From Mixophyes australis (Eukaryota; Chordata; Amphibia; Anura; Limnodynastidae), in the NCBI GenBank assembly GCA_036250195.1, contig JAVHZZ010000004.1, positions 163,472,869-163,536,868 of the forward strand: 64,000 nucleotides of DNA, given 5' to 3'. The notes below the pieces were generated by a model. That model was not told where the DNA came from, made no database searches, and saw only the letters and a list, made by a program, of their open reading frames with translations. How positions within the stretch are numbered: the stretch's first letter is position 1; every line of letters begins with the position of its first letter. Below are positions 11,464-23,864 of the stretch, in pieces. Made by a program: the position numbers and the translations under genes.

Positions 11464-12880
11464 ATCATATCCCATTATTATGCCTTGTATTAATAAAACA
11501 AGAACATAGCACTTAAAAGTGGTGCCTACTTTAAGACAACCATCACTTACTAGCTAGAACTGTTGATGGGTCTCACTGTAGAAGCCGATACAGTAAGCTC
11601 CAGGTTCATTGCTGGAGCATGCAAACTGTGGGAAACAGACATATCTGTATTTGTAGAAATGTGTAGTGAATGTAACACCTGTCTGGGTCATGCAATCACA
11701 TATTGCATTAGTGTGTAGGGTATTGTATATCTGGCTACCGTGAATTACATGAATTATATGTATTGTGCAAAGACACACATAATTGCCAGATGTTCTTTAT
11801 TTGCAGGAAGGATACCAGGCATTAATAATTGTTCCTCTGGATGATTTATCCCAGACACTATAATTGTTATCAAGGCTTGCAAACAACATGGTTATAATGT
11901 TAACTGTATAGAATGGTCAGTATTAGCTCTTTTGTACTATATTAGAATAAAATATTATCTCCACTCAAAAATGATGTTAATGAATCAAAAACAATTTGCT
12001 GGGTGCTACATTTTAATGGAAATGTTCCTGATATTTTAATTAGAACTTCTGTCTGAAATTGCAAGTAGACTTGGACACACCGCTGCTGACATGCAGTAAG
12101 TTGTAGTGCCTGGCATAATGATTTTAATTAGGCAACCACATTTTTCAAAGGAGTTAACCTTTAACTGAAGGGTAATATTTAAAGAGGTTTTGAACCTTTA
12201 TATAGTATTTATTTATTGGCTTGTATATGCCCTCTTGCAACTTATTTTTACTAAATACATAGAACTTTATTTCTAATTTCCTTATGTTTGCTTGCTTTTC
12301 AGTCAAGTATTTGTATAATCAGGCATAGCTTCTGTTATCTCCATCTCAGGAAGATGCTTTACTATCTGAATAAATTTTTTTCATTTGGCAAGATTTTAAA
12401 AATATTTTACATATTTCTTTACATATTTTTAGCAATTGTTTTACTATTTGATTTTCATATTTGTTTTTAATTAGAGACGCTGAAAACTATAGCTCTGGCC
12501 TTTCTGTTCCACTGCCCATGTTTTAACCAGCTAGGCGGTTCATGCATGTGCATCTATAATCAGAGACTGGCTGGCGAAGTGATAAGTTAACTCTCTTCGG
12601 TCCGGGCAAGTACTGCCGAGGCAGAAATTATGGCGATAGGTGATTATGTGGCAACAGAAAATCAGCCCAATTGCCAGTTATTAATAAAGAGACCCCAAAA
12701 TTACTATCTAGATACAATCATATCTGATGCAGAGCACAGCAGATTTGTGTCATATCGCAGAGGAACAAAAACCAACAACTCTGAATAATTACATAAATTT
12801 CTAAAATGCACATGCATAGAATGCATTCGTCAAAAGATTTAGGGAGCATGCAGGGGCGGCCTGGGCCGGGGGGCAGGGGG

Positions 12881-13068
12881 GATTGTACATGTCCCCAGGC
12901 GCGGGCTTGGATACTGCAGGCAGGGGGGCAGAGGCGGCCGCAACCCATGACATGGGATGCGGCCGCCTCATCAATGACGCGGCCGCATCCCATGTAATGA
13001 GATGCGGCCGCCTGTGTGCCCCCCTGCCTGCAGTATCCCAGCCCGCGCCTGGGGGCATGTACAATCCA
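12881..13068. repeat. GC-rich inverted repeat with four GCGGCCGC (NotI) sites
   Basis: The arms GATTGTACATGTCCCCAGGC and GCCTGGGGGCATGTACAATC are inverted copies; pairing continues through GCGGGCTTGGATACTGCAGG and the G-rich part to the centre. GCGGCCGC occurs at 12934, 12959, 12979 and 13004. To the left is CAGGGGCGGCCTGGGCC, resembling a hAT-type end, with no partner on the right. It is probably a foldback transposable element. Open frames across it are repeat-derived. Confidence 0.75.
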
Positions 13069-13160
13069 ATATCTCAAAGTAATCTGATAGTGGAAACATT
13101 ATAAATATTCAGTGGAATTTCCATATGATCTGTTCCAGTGACCATTTCCTGTTATAGGAT

Positions 13161-13412
13161 CATACATGCAACTCTCCCGGAATGTCCGGGAGACTCCCAA
13201 AATTTGGGTCGGTTTCACGGACTCCCGGGAGAGCTGGCAAATCTCCCGCATCAGGAATTACCCTCCAGAGAAATGACGCGATTCGCGGTGAATCGCATCA
13301 TTTTGGCCATGCCCCCACGACAAAACAGCATTTCGCGTTTGCCCCCCCCTCCCCACCGCCCTCCAGTCACGCCCATCTCCCGGAAAAGACTTGCCAAAAG
13401 TTGGTAAGTATG
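13161..13412 (+). mobile_element. MITE-like repeat, CATAC(T/A)TGCAACTCTCCC family
   Basis: Begins CATACATGCAACTCTCCCGG AND ends AAAAGTTGGTAAGTATG, an imperfect terminal inverted pair. Inside are AATGTCCGGGAGACTCCCAA, GACGCGATTCGCGGTGAATC (itself palindromic) and a CCCCCCCTCCCC run. The family recurs at 4661, 22306 and 58951. Confidence 0.6.
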
Positions 13413-13707
13413 TATAAGATGTAGTATATTATGTCCCTCTAGAGTACTTTAAGTGACTTGTATAGATACACCTCCCTAGTAGGACAATGTCCCTTTAAAT
13501 ACTATAAACACACTCTCCAACATTCTAGACACCAAAAAGAACTACTGTACAACAGGTTTAACTTTTGTAACTCACTTTCTTTATGGTACCTAACAATGTA
13601 CAGCTTTCACCGAAGCCATGCAGTACAGTGATAGCATGAACACATTATTTACAAATATGCCTGGATTTGACCAAATACTCTACTCCTGCTGGGTAAAGGC
13701 ACTATAT

Positions 13708-14044
13708 TGTACTTGCTCCGGTTTCCTTCTACAGTCCAAAAAGATACTGGTAAATCAATTGGCTCCTAACTAAATTGGCCCCAGATTGTGTGTGTGTGTA
13801 TCTGTGTGTATGTGTGTATCTGTGTGTGTGTATGTGTGTGTATGTATGTGTATGTATGTGTGTGTGTGTGTGTGTATGTGTATGTATGTGTGTGTATGTA
13901 TGTGTGTGTATCTGTGTGTGTATCTGTGTGTATGTGTGTGTGTATCTGTGTGTCTGCTGTAGGTAATTTAGACTGTAAGGTCTAATGTGAATGGAAAACA
14001 TTCTCTGAAAAGCACTGTATGATATGTTGGTACTGAATAAATAA
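13708..14044 (+). repeat. Old SINE copy with a 170-bp GT-rich expansion
   Basis: GCTCCGGTTTCCTTCTACAG and TCCAAAAAGATACTGG are the central domain of the V-SINE-like family, followed by an expanded TGTGTGTATG/TGTGTGTATC tract (13788-13957), then GGTAATTTAGACTGTAAGGT and a decayed tail TGAATAAATAAGAG. The simple repeat sits exactly where the other copies carry a short GT or GTCT tract. Confidence 0.7.
13788..13957 (+). repeat. Compound microsatellite (TGTGTGTATG/TGTGTGTATC)n
   Basis: About 170 bp made only of TG, TA and TC dinucleotide steps. It gives long open frames on both strands (Cys/Val and His/Thr runs) that are not genes. Confidence 0.9.
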
Positions 14045-14459
14045 GAGTGAGTGGGTACACACAACAAGTTTTTTAGCCAAAGATCGGGCCAAACACCCGA
14101 TAAACGACCATTTGGCCCCATGTCGTATCAGTGTGTACACTTGCACGATGAACGACAGTCTTCCAAAGCAATGACCATGATTTGATTGTTTGGCAGAACT
14201 ATAAATCTCGTTCAGCTATGGAACGACGTCCTTCCGATCCTGCAGTGTGTATGCACCCACAGTCAGGATCTCCATAGAGTTTACAGAGCCATGATCTTTA
14301 CATCAGATGGTTATGATAGATCTGAGGGTAAATAATTTAAAACATGTATAGTGTGTACGCAGGAATCAGCATGCTGATGGGGACTTTTTTTTTTCAGTCC
14401 TTAGTACAATCGGTGTAGATAACACATTGGTCAAAAATTTCTGCAGTGTGTACTCAGCC
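14045..14459. mobile_element. MITE, GGCTGGGTACACAC family, about 415 bp
   Basis: The left end has GAGTGGGTACACACAACAAG or nearby, and the right end CTGCAGTGTGTACTCAGCC; TAA stands at 14042-14044 and 14460-14462. The same family as 25481-25939. The exact left border is uncertain because the adjoining SINE tail ends in ATAAATAAGAG. Confidence 0.55.
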
Positions 14460-14809
14460 TAACAAGGGCTGCTGGGATGGGTGGCAGGGGACATCTGTCC
14501 TTGAGGCCAGTCCATAGTGGGCTACTTTAGGCTAGGTTACTGGGCTACCAGCTTTTGTTTTCCTCTAAAATGTTCCTAATAGTCTGCTGAGACGAGTCTC
14601 GCGACCCTGGGCAAATATTTGTCAACCAGCCCCTGACTACTACTACCAATAATTATAAACCAAAGCACACGGTTACTATTACAGCTCTCTACAGCAAAAA
14701 AACACTGAATATACACTACCCTGTGACATATTTTTTCACTATTTAAGAGCCTAAAAAGCAGTTTTTGCAGCTTGGTAGCTCAGTGTAATTCTTTTTATTT
14801 ACTCATAGA

Positions 14810-14958
14810 GGACCTCATTTAGAGTCGGACGCAAAGTCCGTTTTAGGCGCATCCAACAACAAAAACACTATCATGCATGTGCAGAAAGCACCAAATCCGC
14901 CTGTATCTTGGACACTTGCGCCTAAAACAGTCTTTGCTTCCGACTCTAAATGAGGTCC
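14810..14958. mobile_element. Foldback MITE, GGACCTCATTTAGAGTCGGA family (149 bp)
   Basis: The left arm GGACCTCATTTAGAGTCGGA continues with GCAAAGTCCGTTTTAGGCGC; the right arm reads GCGCCTAAAACAGTCTTTGC and TCCGACTCTAAATGAGGTCC. Arms of about 45 bp with few mismatches. A related half, GCGCCTAATTTAGAGTTAG, is at 36194-36212. Confidence 0.75.
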
Positions 14959-15012
14959 ATATAGTGCAAATAATTGTGCTGCACACTTTTTCTTCTAATA
15001 GTATGTTATATA

Positions 15013-15270
15013 GGGTCTATGTACAAAGGCAAATTTAGAGGAAATAGTGGCAAATTTCCACTCTTTTCTCCATATTTGGCACCTTCCTGTCAGTTTTCCA
15101 TGGCTGCTTACTGGAGGGGGAAGAGGAGGGGGGCCCAGAAGAGGAATTGGGGCAGAACCACAATATGCATACATGCTAATGGAATTTGTGGCTCACCTCC
15201 ATTTCTGCATATGTAAGGAACCGACTTACATATGGATCAGGGGCTCTATGTACGTTAGTACATAGATCCC
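15013..15270. mobile_element. MITE-like element, GGGTCTATGTAC ends
   Basis: Starts GGGTCTATGTACAAAGGC and ends GTTAGTACATAGATCCC. A second GGCTCTATGTAC lies 18 bp before the right end. Inner sequence is GAGG-rich and has no coding potential. Confidence 0.5.
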
Positions 15271-18200
15271 TTATAATCTAGCATTAAAAAATTGGACTGC
15301 ACACTAGCTCCTGACTGAGTTCCTGCTATTGGCATCTCAGTAACATTGCTAGTGGACACAGGAACCCACAATCGAACCACTGATAATGCAGACTCACTGT
15401 GGATCAATAGATAAACTAGTCCATTGTTATGTTATGTAAGTAGCAGCAGTTTAAAAAAACCTCAAAGCACACCATTCCCATTATAATTTACCATATTCAC
15501 ATACATGAATAGATTGTTCTTTCTTGGGGCTGTAAAGTCAGTGGTTCTGGGTTTAGTGGCATTAAGATTGATCGTTCATTGTCATTGTCCTTGTTTTAAT
15601 AAAATATGTGATTCATTTGATGGATGCATCTCCATAATAACTAGGTTTAGAGCTCATAATATATCATAGATTACAATAATATTCTTCAGGAGATTTCTAA
15701 ATGGACCTTGGACCTACAAGGGGGTTGTACATTACCTTTTCGGAGAACAGAGAAGCGTTTGATCATATTGCGAGACTAGAACACCAGCATGCAGTGTTTA
15801 CATAGCACACATTTTAGTATGTGAGAAGAAATCAGCAATCAGTTTCAGTCTAACATTAGAAGGTCATGGGACATAGATCAAGGGAGCCATAGATCCTATG
15901 TATATTAACTGATTCTGCACATCTGCATCTTGAGCACATGGAAGAAGCACAGATTTATCTCAGAAAGGAGTCACCATCTCAGACTTAAAACACGGATAGA
16001 TTCATACCTGTTATATACCCAGTCTGTGCACAAGGTTTTCTAGTTGTAATATTTTATTTACCTTGCTTTTCAGTATGCCCAAATGCAAGCCAGACACAGT
16101 GCAATCATTTAGGTGTGCAACATCTACAGACAGACATGAAAAGGCTGCTTATTAGACCTCTAGAAAAGCCCTACAACTTCATGCACATGAAGTACAAACC
16201 TCCAGATTTGTCAACTCAACACCCCTTTTACTCGTTTAGTTATTAGGGCTACAGCACGCTGATTTTGTACTTTGCTAAGCTGGTTAGTCATTTCAGTTGG
16301 TCTATTGTGTAGCTAAATGTTATGCCCAACTTCCTGGATGCACTTTGGAAAGAACTTGTTTTGCTTATGTTAAATAACCCCCAAAGTTTTAGGTCCATCC
16401 ATTAATATGTAACAATGATGATTGTAAACTGTTAATGGAAGTTAAAACAGACCCATGGTTAACGTGTCCTTAAAGCATCTACTGGGGCTGCGATCCATCA
16501 CAGTCTGTGAAAGGAATCTCTTTTAACTTCATTTATATAAATGGCAGTGCTCCTTGGTTTCAACATGAAATATGAGACAATGAAAATGAAAGGGAAGCTT
16601 AGGGTTGCACCCCTAAGATTTTTCCTTTTAGAGTACAGGAAATAGGACTTGTGGATTATTATATTCAAATCATTACCAGCTGGGTATTCCTCAATCGTGT
16701 CTTTCCCAGGACTTGTCAGAAATGAAAAGGTTAAATAATGAAAAATCTCCAACATACGATATTCCTGAGCTCCTGTTAACAACTGCAGTTCACAGGCTGA
16801 AAGAACAGACCTCTGCAAATAAGCCATGATTGAAAACAGACATGATTGGTCATTATGTGGAAAGCATCTAATGGTAATTATATATTATTATACACAATTT
16901 AAAATGTTTGCTGTACTGTTTACCTTCCCGCTATATGCTACGATTTCATCTCCATATAAAGATGGCAATTACTGTATTTGCACTTAAACTGTAGTTTGTG
17001 TGAGTGGTACTGCAGTTATGTGGTGTAATATGGGTGTAATATAGAGCTGTCCAGGCTTTTCACTGAAGTGCTCCATTGTAGTTATAAACACATGGTTACA
17101 ACCAATTTTAGACTGAGAATAGATCTCCCATGGGTCAAAAGTGAATGGGCTTCATTTGAAAACCAGAAAACATGTACTGTATTTCCTTTTGTACAATTAC
17201 ACCTATTCAACCGATTCGCACAAATATAGGTACATACTAATACATTGTTTTTCAAAACTCCCCCCAGAAAAGCACTCTGCCCCTACTTTGATGGGATTAC
17301 AGGTGTGGTAGAAATAATAAATATGTTACTTCAAAGTCCTGCCTACTGTTACTTTAGGTCACTTGGGGACCTGAGTCTTTAAAAACTCGGGTTTAATGTG
17401 CTTTAAGGAAGCGGCCATATTGCTGGGTACCGGGACAGGGGGAAGGAGTTCCAGCATTTTGAGCAGTGGGTGTGTGACAACTAGCCATGAGGTCTGATTG
17501 GTACTGAACATGCAGAGGATAAGCAGGGCCCCAACTATAAAAAAAAACCCAATAGGAAGAGGGTGAAACTGCAGGAGCATGTTAAGGAATAAATAAGGGG
17601 GTGCCCAGACCTCTAATTATTAGGAGGCACCAGAGTGGATGCACCTCTATGCACCTCACTGGGATATTGGAATAAAGGTCTTAGAGGGTCTGTCAGGGAC
17701 TGTCTCCATGCCTGCAAATCGGGTTAGCTGAATAAAGTTGAGAAGCCTGTGTCATGTGACCTATGGTTTGTGCCGGTGGAACTACTACTACCGGCAGCAG
17801 TAGCTGATATGTGACTTGCTGGTTTAAAACATGCTTCACACCCCAAAGTATTGTGCATGAATGTGAGGAGTGAATACAGCATTACAATCTGCTGAGGCAA
17901 TGTGCAGGAGGAGAAGCGTGCATACACCTGAAATCATTATGATTACTGTGCTGGAGGAAGGGATGTTAAATAAAAAGTTATTCTTTACGTTTGAACTGAT
18001 ATGGCCTGGTTCCCAACATTATTATTCACATTACACCATGCACTACACTAGTGTACACCCACATGTTAGACTGTGCTAAACTCCTGTGTACTCAGGAGAG
18101 TGGGTAATGTTTGCCCGTACCCACCAGCTAGCCGGGCCAGGTAGTTGAAGCACAGGTCACCAGGGGGAACCTTCACAAACACAATAACAGTTTCTTTAAT

Positions 18201-19484
18201 TCAGCATTTTAAAAATATGTACGAGAATAGTCATGTGGCCATCTCTCACCTTGTGAGATGCAAAGAGAACTCAGTAAACTATATATAAGCTATAATTTGG
18301 GAATATGAGTCATTATTGCACCTATTTGTATTGTTCCTGTGATCATTTTTATAAAATACATGTAAGTCACCTGTAAGAACAAACAAAACTTTGAGGTGCA
18401 TTTCAAACATTGATTTGTTTTGTTATTTCTTTTAGTTGTGTAAACACTGTACAGATTAGTTACTGTATAAGTAGATTATACAGAGCTCATACACCTTTTG
18501 TTTGCTGCTCAACCATCTAACTGTAGACCGTTGCTGAAGGTTCTGATACTACAGGTACAGCTACAGGTTGGGTGGAATGATTTCTTCTTGTAAGATTGAC
18601 TATGATTAATTACATTATACAGAACTAATTGTTTTTAATGAAGTCTGCTACTTGTGGGACTTTTAAAGTGTCAATACATTCTGCCATTGCGATGGGCTTT
18701 AATAGGCTGTTATAGATGTAAATAGGCACAAATCGCAACATGCATTCAAACATCTATCCTGATCAACATCTGATCAGGAGCTTTCAAGTGTCAATTAGGA
18801 TTGGGATCTAAAATTATATGAGGTCCACATCCAAATGCAGTAATTGTGCCCTATAGGATCTGGCCATTTGGCAGGAAGATTAACTCTGGGATTTGTATAG
18901 TATGATCACAAATATTTGTGGCCAAATTGCACATAAATCTGGCTGCTGCGGCACTGATCATCCAAATCTGCCCACACCGTAACACCTTGGGTTTACACTG
19001 TAATACTGCTATCTGAAGCAATCACAGTGTGCTGCAAATTAATCTGATTACATCATCTGATCGCATGAGATTGAATATATCTATTTTCATGAGTGCTGCA
19101 CTCCTATCCTGAGACAGAAAACACATTTAGAGACTATTGTAAAAAAATCACATACGATTAACTGTTAAATGTAATTGCACATGTAAATACAATCTTACAC
19201 AAAAGGTGGTCACTCTTGAGCATTCAAGCATAAAAGTTTACTTAGCAAAACAGAGTATATTGTGTAATGAAATATCAATACAGAATGTGGCCCTATAGGA
19301 CAGAAATATGTTGGTCCTATATAATAAAGATAATAAGATAATAAATGATAATAATACTAATAATAATAAAGTAATGAAGAATGAGAAAGGAACACAAATA
19401 ACATTACATATATAAAATGTGGAATACTATATATCATAATAACAATGTAGTTTAAGAGATGGGGTGGAAAAGTCAAAAGACCAA

Positions 19485-19648
19485 GGGGTATATATACCAA
19501 ACTGCGGGTTTGAAAAAGTGGAGATGTTGCCTATAGCTTCTAGCTGTCATTTTGTAGAATGTACTAAATAAATGATAACTAGAATCTGATTGGTTGCTAT
19601 AGACAACATCTCCACTTTTTCAAACCTGCAGTTCAGTAAATATACCCC
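19485..19648. mobile_element. Foldback MITE, GGGGTATATTTACTAA family, uninterrupted (164 bp)
   Basis: GGGGTATATATACCAAACTG at the left pairs with CAGTTCAGTAAATATACCCC at the right; the arms carry AAAAAGTGGAGATGTTGCCT and its inverse. CAA lies on both sides (19482-19484, 19649-19651); the repeated word can be stretched to CCAAG if the ends are taken as GGG, so duplication length is ambiguous. Serves as the empty-site reference for the split copy at 9205. Confidence 0.8.
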
Positions 19649-20112
19649 CAAGTGTGAAAGGACTAAATTAAAACTAGTAGAAGGACCAACTAAAATGTGA
19701 TATGGACCAAACAGATGTATATATGGTATTTTATTGCTTATTCTGACCAATCCTGTTTTCCTGTAGTTGTCTCAGCAAGCCATGAGGGTTCTAGAGCGGC
19801 AATGTTGATAACACCATATTTGGACCATCTTAATTTTCAATTTTTAATACTGTAAAGTGTTTTGCTTTGGGTGTGATCAGCGACAGATAATTTACAAATA
19901 GCACTTTGAAGGTCGTGAACCAGGGCAGGCTAGAAAATGTCAACTGGAAAGAGGAATATATATCTATACCGTCGGCTTAAAAGATGTTACACTGACTACC
20001 TTGACAAAAAAGACATCAGTCTACTACAAAGCTACCATCTCTTTGGAAACAATATATACCTCTATCATCACTTATACAGGTAATTAAGGAGACCAATAGG
20101 TTGCAGTCTTAC

Positions 20113-20135
20113 CTTGAAAAATCTCCTTTTGCCTC
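20113..20135 (-). CDS. frmd4a: frmd4a microexon, FERM F2 lobe (23 nt)
   Basis: Only 23 nt long: seven codons EAKGDFS minus its last base, ending CAAG before donor GTAAGA. The acceptor has an unusually strong, almost pure pyrimidine tract (TTTTTTTGTTTCTTTTTTAG). The bases AG are completed by T of the next exon to give Ser. The call rests on three facts: the seven residues are the ones expected after YILQ in FRMD4A, the splice borders are exact, and the phases fit on both sides. Skipping it would shift the frame. It is too short to be found by open-frame methods. The next exon is 19.2 kb away. Confidence 0.9.
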
Positions 20136-20602
20136 CTAAAAAAGAAACAAAAAAACAAGGTTAATTAAACCCCAGGTGAAGCTTCGTCTTCAATCTGGAA
20201 CATTCTTAATTGTTTCTATTGTTTCCTGAGTACAAATATTCTCATATATGTTGTCAATAAAACCTTTTGGCAGATACAAAATAATGGCCCAACAAATGAC
20301 GGTCCAGTGACATGTTATTTTTCTCTTTGTACAGTGTTAATGCTATTAGCTGTATTATGTATTTCTATTGATCACTCCGCACTACAGATTATCTACAGCT
20401 GGGACTTCCTTTGTTTTCATGCTGTAGCACAGTCGATATTTGCATTTATTATTTTTGGCAGGTTATAAAGCCATCTATTGTTTTTTAAAGGAAATTGTTT
20501 GTTGTCCACTATAGTCTTACTATAGCTTCTACTGATTGACAGGCAGACAAGAGGCAAATTTATTATTATTAGTACAGTTTGATTAGCTTTATAGACAGCT
20601 CT

Positions 20603-20616
20603 GGGGGGGGGGGGGG
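20603..20616 (+). repeat. G14 homopolymer
   Basis: Fourteen consecutive G after CAGCTCT. Confidence 0.95.
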
Positions 20617-22305
20617 TGCTATTTTAGGCCCTTCATAGTGGAAAAACCTGTGCAAGAGCTATACAGTTGTAATTGCAATAGCAAATATAGAATAGCTAAT
20701 TTATATCTATTTTTTGCTTTCAATCTGGTGTAAGAATTTACGTCAGTAGCTGACACATCATACAACTGATTAGTAGACTGGTATTGTTGCATTGCAGAAT
20801 CAGCACCAAATTTGTGGTAACAGATTAATAATGTTGGCATTCATAAGAGCTGGATCACTGCTGTTGTGAACATTGATGTGAAGGGGAAACACTCTTCCAC
20901 AGTCATACAGGAGAAATCCAGCCTTGTAAATGTGGCATGCAGCGCCTTTAGTGATGAAGCACTCACATGACAGGAGGGAGGTGTCGCCCCTGCACTGCAA
21001 TGGGGCCTTGTGCAAGAAACAGCAGTTAATCAGATCTTATAGCAGTCAATCAAATTAAAGCTAAACTCTTCTTGGTTGCAATGAGGTACAGAACACCATA
21101 GCTATGTGTACCATGTTACCCCAATCTGTTCCCACTCAGATCTAATAAACATTACGCTTTTCTAGTTCAGAACATTTGAAGATTTTTTTAAATAAAAAAA
21201 AAAAAATGAACCATATGCTCAGAAAGTAAATAGTATTAGTTTTCCAATTACAGTTACAGTATAAATGTCAGAATACCGTTGCAATACTCTGGGGATGAGA
21301 TGTAAAAAGTATCAATAATAATAATTACATGGAAGTCATACAGTAGCAGCAGCGGTCACAGGAAATGTGTAACAGAGACATTTCAAACAAAGCAATATTT
21401 TATAATTATGATAATGTAATAAAGTGTATAACATCTCCTCTCTAGGAAGCATCATAAAGATAACATTCCAGCTATACAAGGACCCCATGTTTTGTTGTTC
21501 AGGAAGGCTTCCTGCCAAGTGAGTTTCTGACACAGGGAACTTTCTCATGGCCAAGAGGACCTTGCTTACAGACAACTAGAGATTCTATGGAATGGCCTTA
21601 AAGAGGCCCAGTCAGCTCATTACAGGGCTTGGGAGTTAGTGCTGTTTTTTTCTTTCTTGCTAGGGCCCCAAGTTTTATAATTAGGAGCATGGGGGAGGGG
21701 AACATATCACCACCACAGCCCTGAATTAATGATGCAGAAAATCCATGCATGCCAGAAGACTACTCAGCCCCAGCTTATATATTCCCATGTAACGGCACTT
21801 ACTGGGTTGCTAAGAGGACCTTCATTCCTGATCTGTTTGTGTCTATTTCATTATAATGTCCTCTGTGATTTCCTAATTGTACCACGTCACCTAGCAACAT
21901 CAGATAGCAGCAAATCCTGAGGTTTTGTGACTCTCCACAATGATTATTGTATGAACATCTCAGAATAATTCAGAATAACACTCAGGGCTGTGCCATATAG
22001 TACTAAGGTAGCACTTTTTAGGAAGAAGTGGAGAAATGACTATGTTAAAGAACCCATCTGGTTAACCTTTCTACAGGACACCCCTAGCAGAAACTCAGTG
22101 TTTTTCGTTTTGGGCACCATTGCCATTTGGTAGGTAATCATTTTATAAAATATGGAACACTGGCATTCTACAGTGTAGAATCTGCAGCATGCACACACAG
22201 AGCTACCACTAAGGTTAGGCTCCCTCATTTTTGTTTTGTGACTCAATACTATTATTACAGTAGGAAACAAGTCAATATCAACTGTTTTATCTCTCTCTCT
22301 TTTAA

Positions 22306-22568
22306 GCATACTTGCCAACCTTATGTTGGCCGGGTCTGGGAGATCCTGCAGGGCATGAGGGGTGTATGGGTGGAGCGGGTGTCCCCGGTGACCTAATGCC
22401 TGTTTTAATTAAGCAAATCGCGAAAACCCCCCTCTCCACCCATACATGTCAGGTGTAATTTAGTGAAGTCGGCAGATGCAGGAGAATCACCAGCTCTCCT
22501 GGGATTCCGGGAGACCTACCCGAAATTCGGGAGTCTTCCGGACATTCCGGGAGAGCTGGCATGTATGC
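22306..22568. mobile_element. MITE-like repeat, GCATACTTGCCAAC family
   Basis: Starts GCATACTTGCCAACCTTATG and ends AGAGCTGGCATGTATGC, an inverted pair with mismatches. Contains ACCTACCCGAAATTCGGGAG and CCGGACATTCCGGGAGAGCT, as in 13161-13412. TTTA occurs beside both ends if the flanking A/T are counted in the element. Confidence 0.65.
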
Positions 22569-23039
22569 TTTTATGCCTCTCTCTTGGTATCCATAATAGT
22601 TTTTCCCAATAGCTTATCTAGCTAACATATTTTGCTTTACTAATACTTTCTTCCTTATGGTTTGATGACATGTATTATTGGTAAGGATGTGAGATAAATT
22701 AATTTGTAACATTACAATTTCTTCCATGGCAAACAGTGAAAAGAAGATGGTTCATGTTTGGGTGCTTTATCCTTCTTTACTGCAGAAACTGTAATTGGAC
22801 TGCAGCTCTAAGCACTACAATCTCTCCTTGAATAAAATACAAAATCCTATTACAAAGGGCTTTGGGGACAACAAGCATCAAAGATGTCCGCATTAGTATA
22901 CTATTGCATCCTGCACTATTGCATTTTACACTATTTAAACAACCTTTTGGTGAAATGGATTTAACTATGTACACTACATGAATGTCTACCTTTTGTAGCT
23001 GACAACTCCAGAAAATGTTGGGTGATTTAATTATTTATT

Positions 23040-23130
23040 GGGGACATATATATAACAGAAACTAACAGTTAAAATCTGGTTGCTATGTGCAACAGCACCT
23101 TTCTCCTTTGCACCAGTTTTAAAAGTCCCC
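23040..23130. mobile_element. Short MITE-like element with GGGGAC ends
   Basis: GGGGACATATATATAACAG at the left and AGTTTTAAAAGTCCCC at the right, with GGTTGCTATGTGCAACAGCA inside. Resembles other anuran MITEs with a TTGCTATGGGCAAC core. No clear target duplication. Confidence 0.4.
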
Positions 23131-23864
23131 TTATGTGCTGGAAAACATTAGGGTGACCAGTACAAAGGACATAACAGAGATTCAGGAGACGTAGCTTCTA
23201 CCAGGTGTATCAGACATACTGGGCAGCAATGTGATATCACACCTTACGTTCTGTATACTGCTCAGTGATGTCATGGAACACTGTGTGCTGCTTTGTGATA
23301 TGGTGCAAGATAGGAGGAAAATGCAAATGACTTAGGAAGTACCACAAATTTCCACTCCTATATATACAATAATATACACTCTCTATATAAAATAAACCGA
23401 AGATGAAGCAGGAAACGTGGAATGTGTCAATGTAGGAGAAAAATAGCGGTTTAGTGGTTAGACCTCTTGTTTGTAGTCTGTATTGATGAAGTCTCTTTAA
23501 CGGAGCCCAGCAGTAAGTGGTCTATTTTATCTATTTATCAAGTAGGGAAAAGCCCTAAATCTGGTGAAAATGGACTCATCTTAACAGTGCAAGCCAAATA
23601 GAACAAATAAAAACCTAACTGAAATGAAATAAAAGTCTCTGATGTGTCACATAGGGTTCACTAGACACAGCTAGGATAGGCAAGATATCTCACACACATG
23701 TGGGTAAGAAGAAAAGTGACATTGGCTTTTAAATTAATATCATATTTTCCATTTGAACGCATGAGGTGTACACACAATGTAGAGGACAAAGGTTTAGATT
23801 TGATTTATTTACTGTAATTTCCCCATGTGACAACCATCTGAGAGATTATAAAGAAAACTCTTAC

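Larger units (their letters stand above)
911..20112 (-). other. frmd4a intron, 19.2 kb
   Basis: Holds no exon I can recognise. It carries the MITEs, SINEs and simple repeats listed separately. Between them, stretches such as 1.5-4.1 kb, 9.7-11.3 kb, 11.5-12.8 kb, 15.3-17.2 kb and 18.2-19.4 kb show only unclassified AT-rich sequence. Around 17.3-18.2 kb the sequence has AATAAAG signals and an LTR-like look, but no paired ends were found. Confidence 0.75.
20136..23864 (-). other. frmd4a intron, 3.7 kb
   Basis: Contains a G14 run (20603-20616), a MITE-like repeat (22306-22568) and a short GGGGAC-ended element (23040-23130). Otherwise unclassified AT-rich sequence. Confidence 0.75.

Noticed and set aside
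12718..13077. Open frames of 60-119 codons over the GC-rich hairpin
   Set aside because: GC-rich palindrome lacks stops on both strands; the frames mirror each other.
13729..14121. 130-codon minus-strand frame rich in His/Thr and plus-strand Cys/Val frames
   Set aside because: Translation of the GT/CA microsatellite inside an old SINE.
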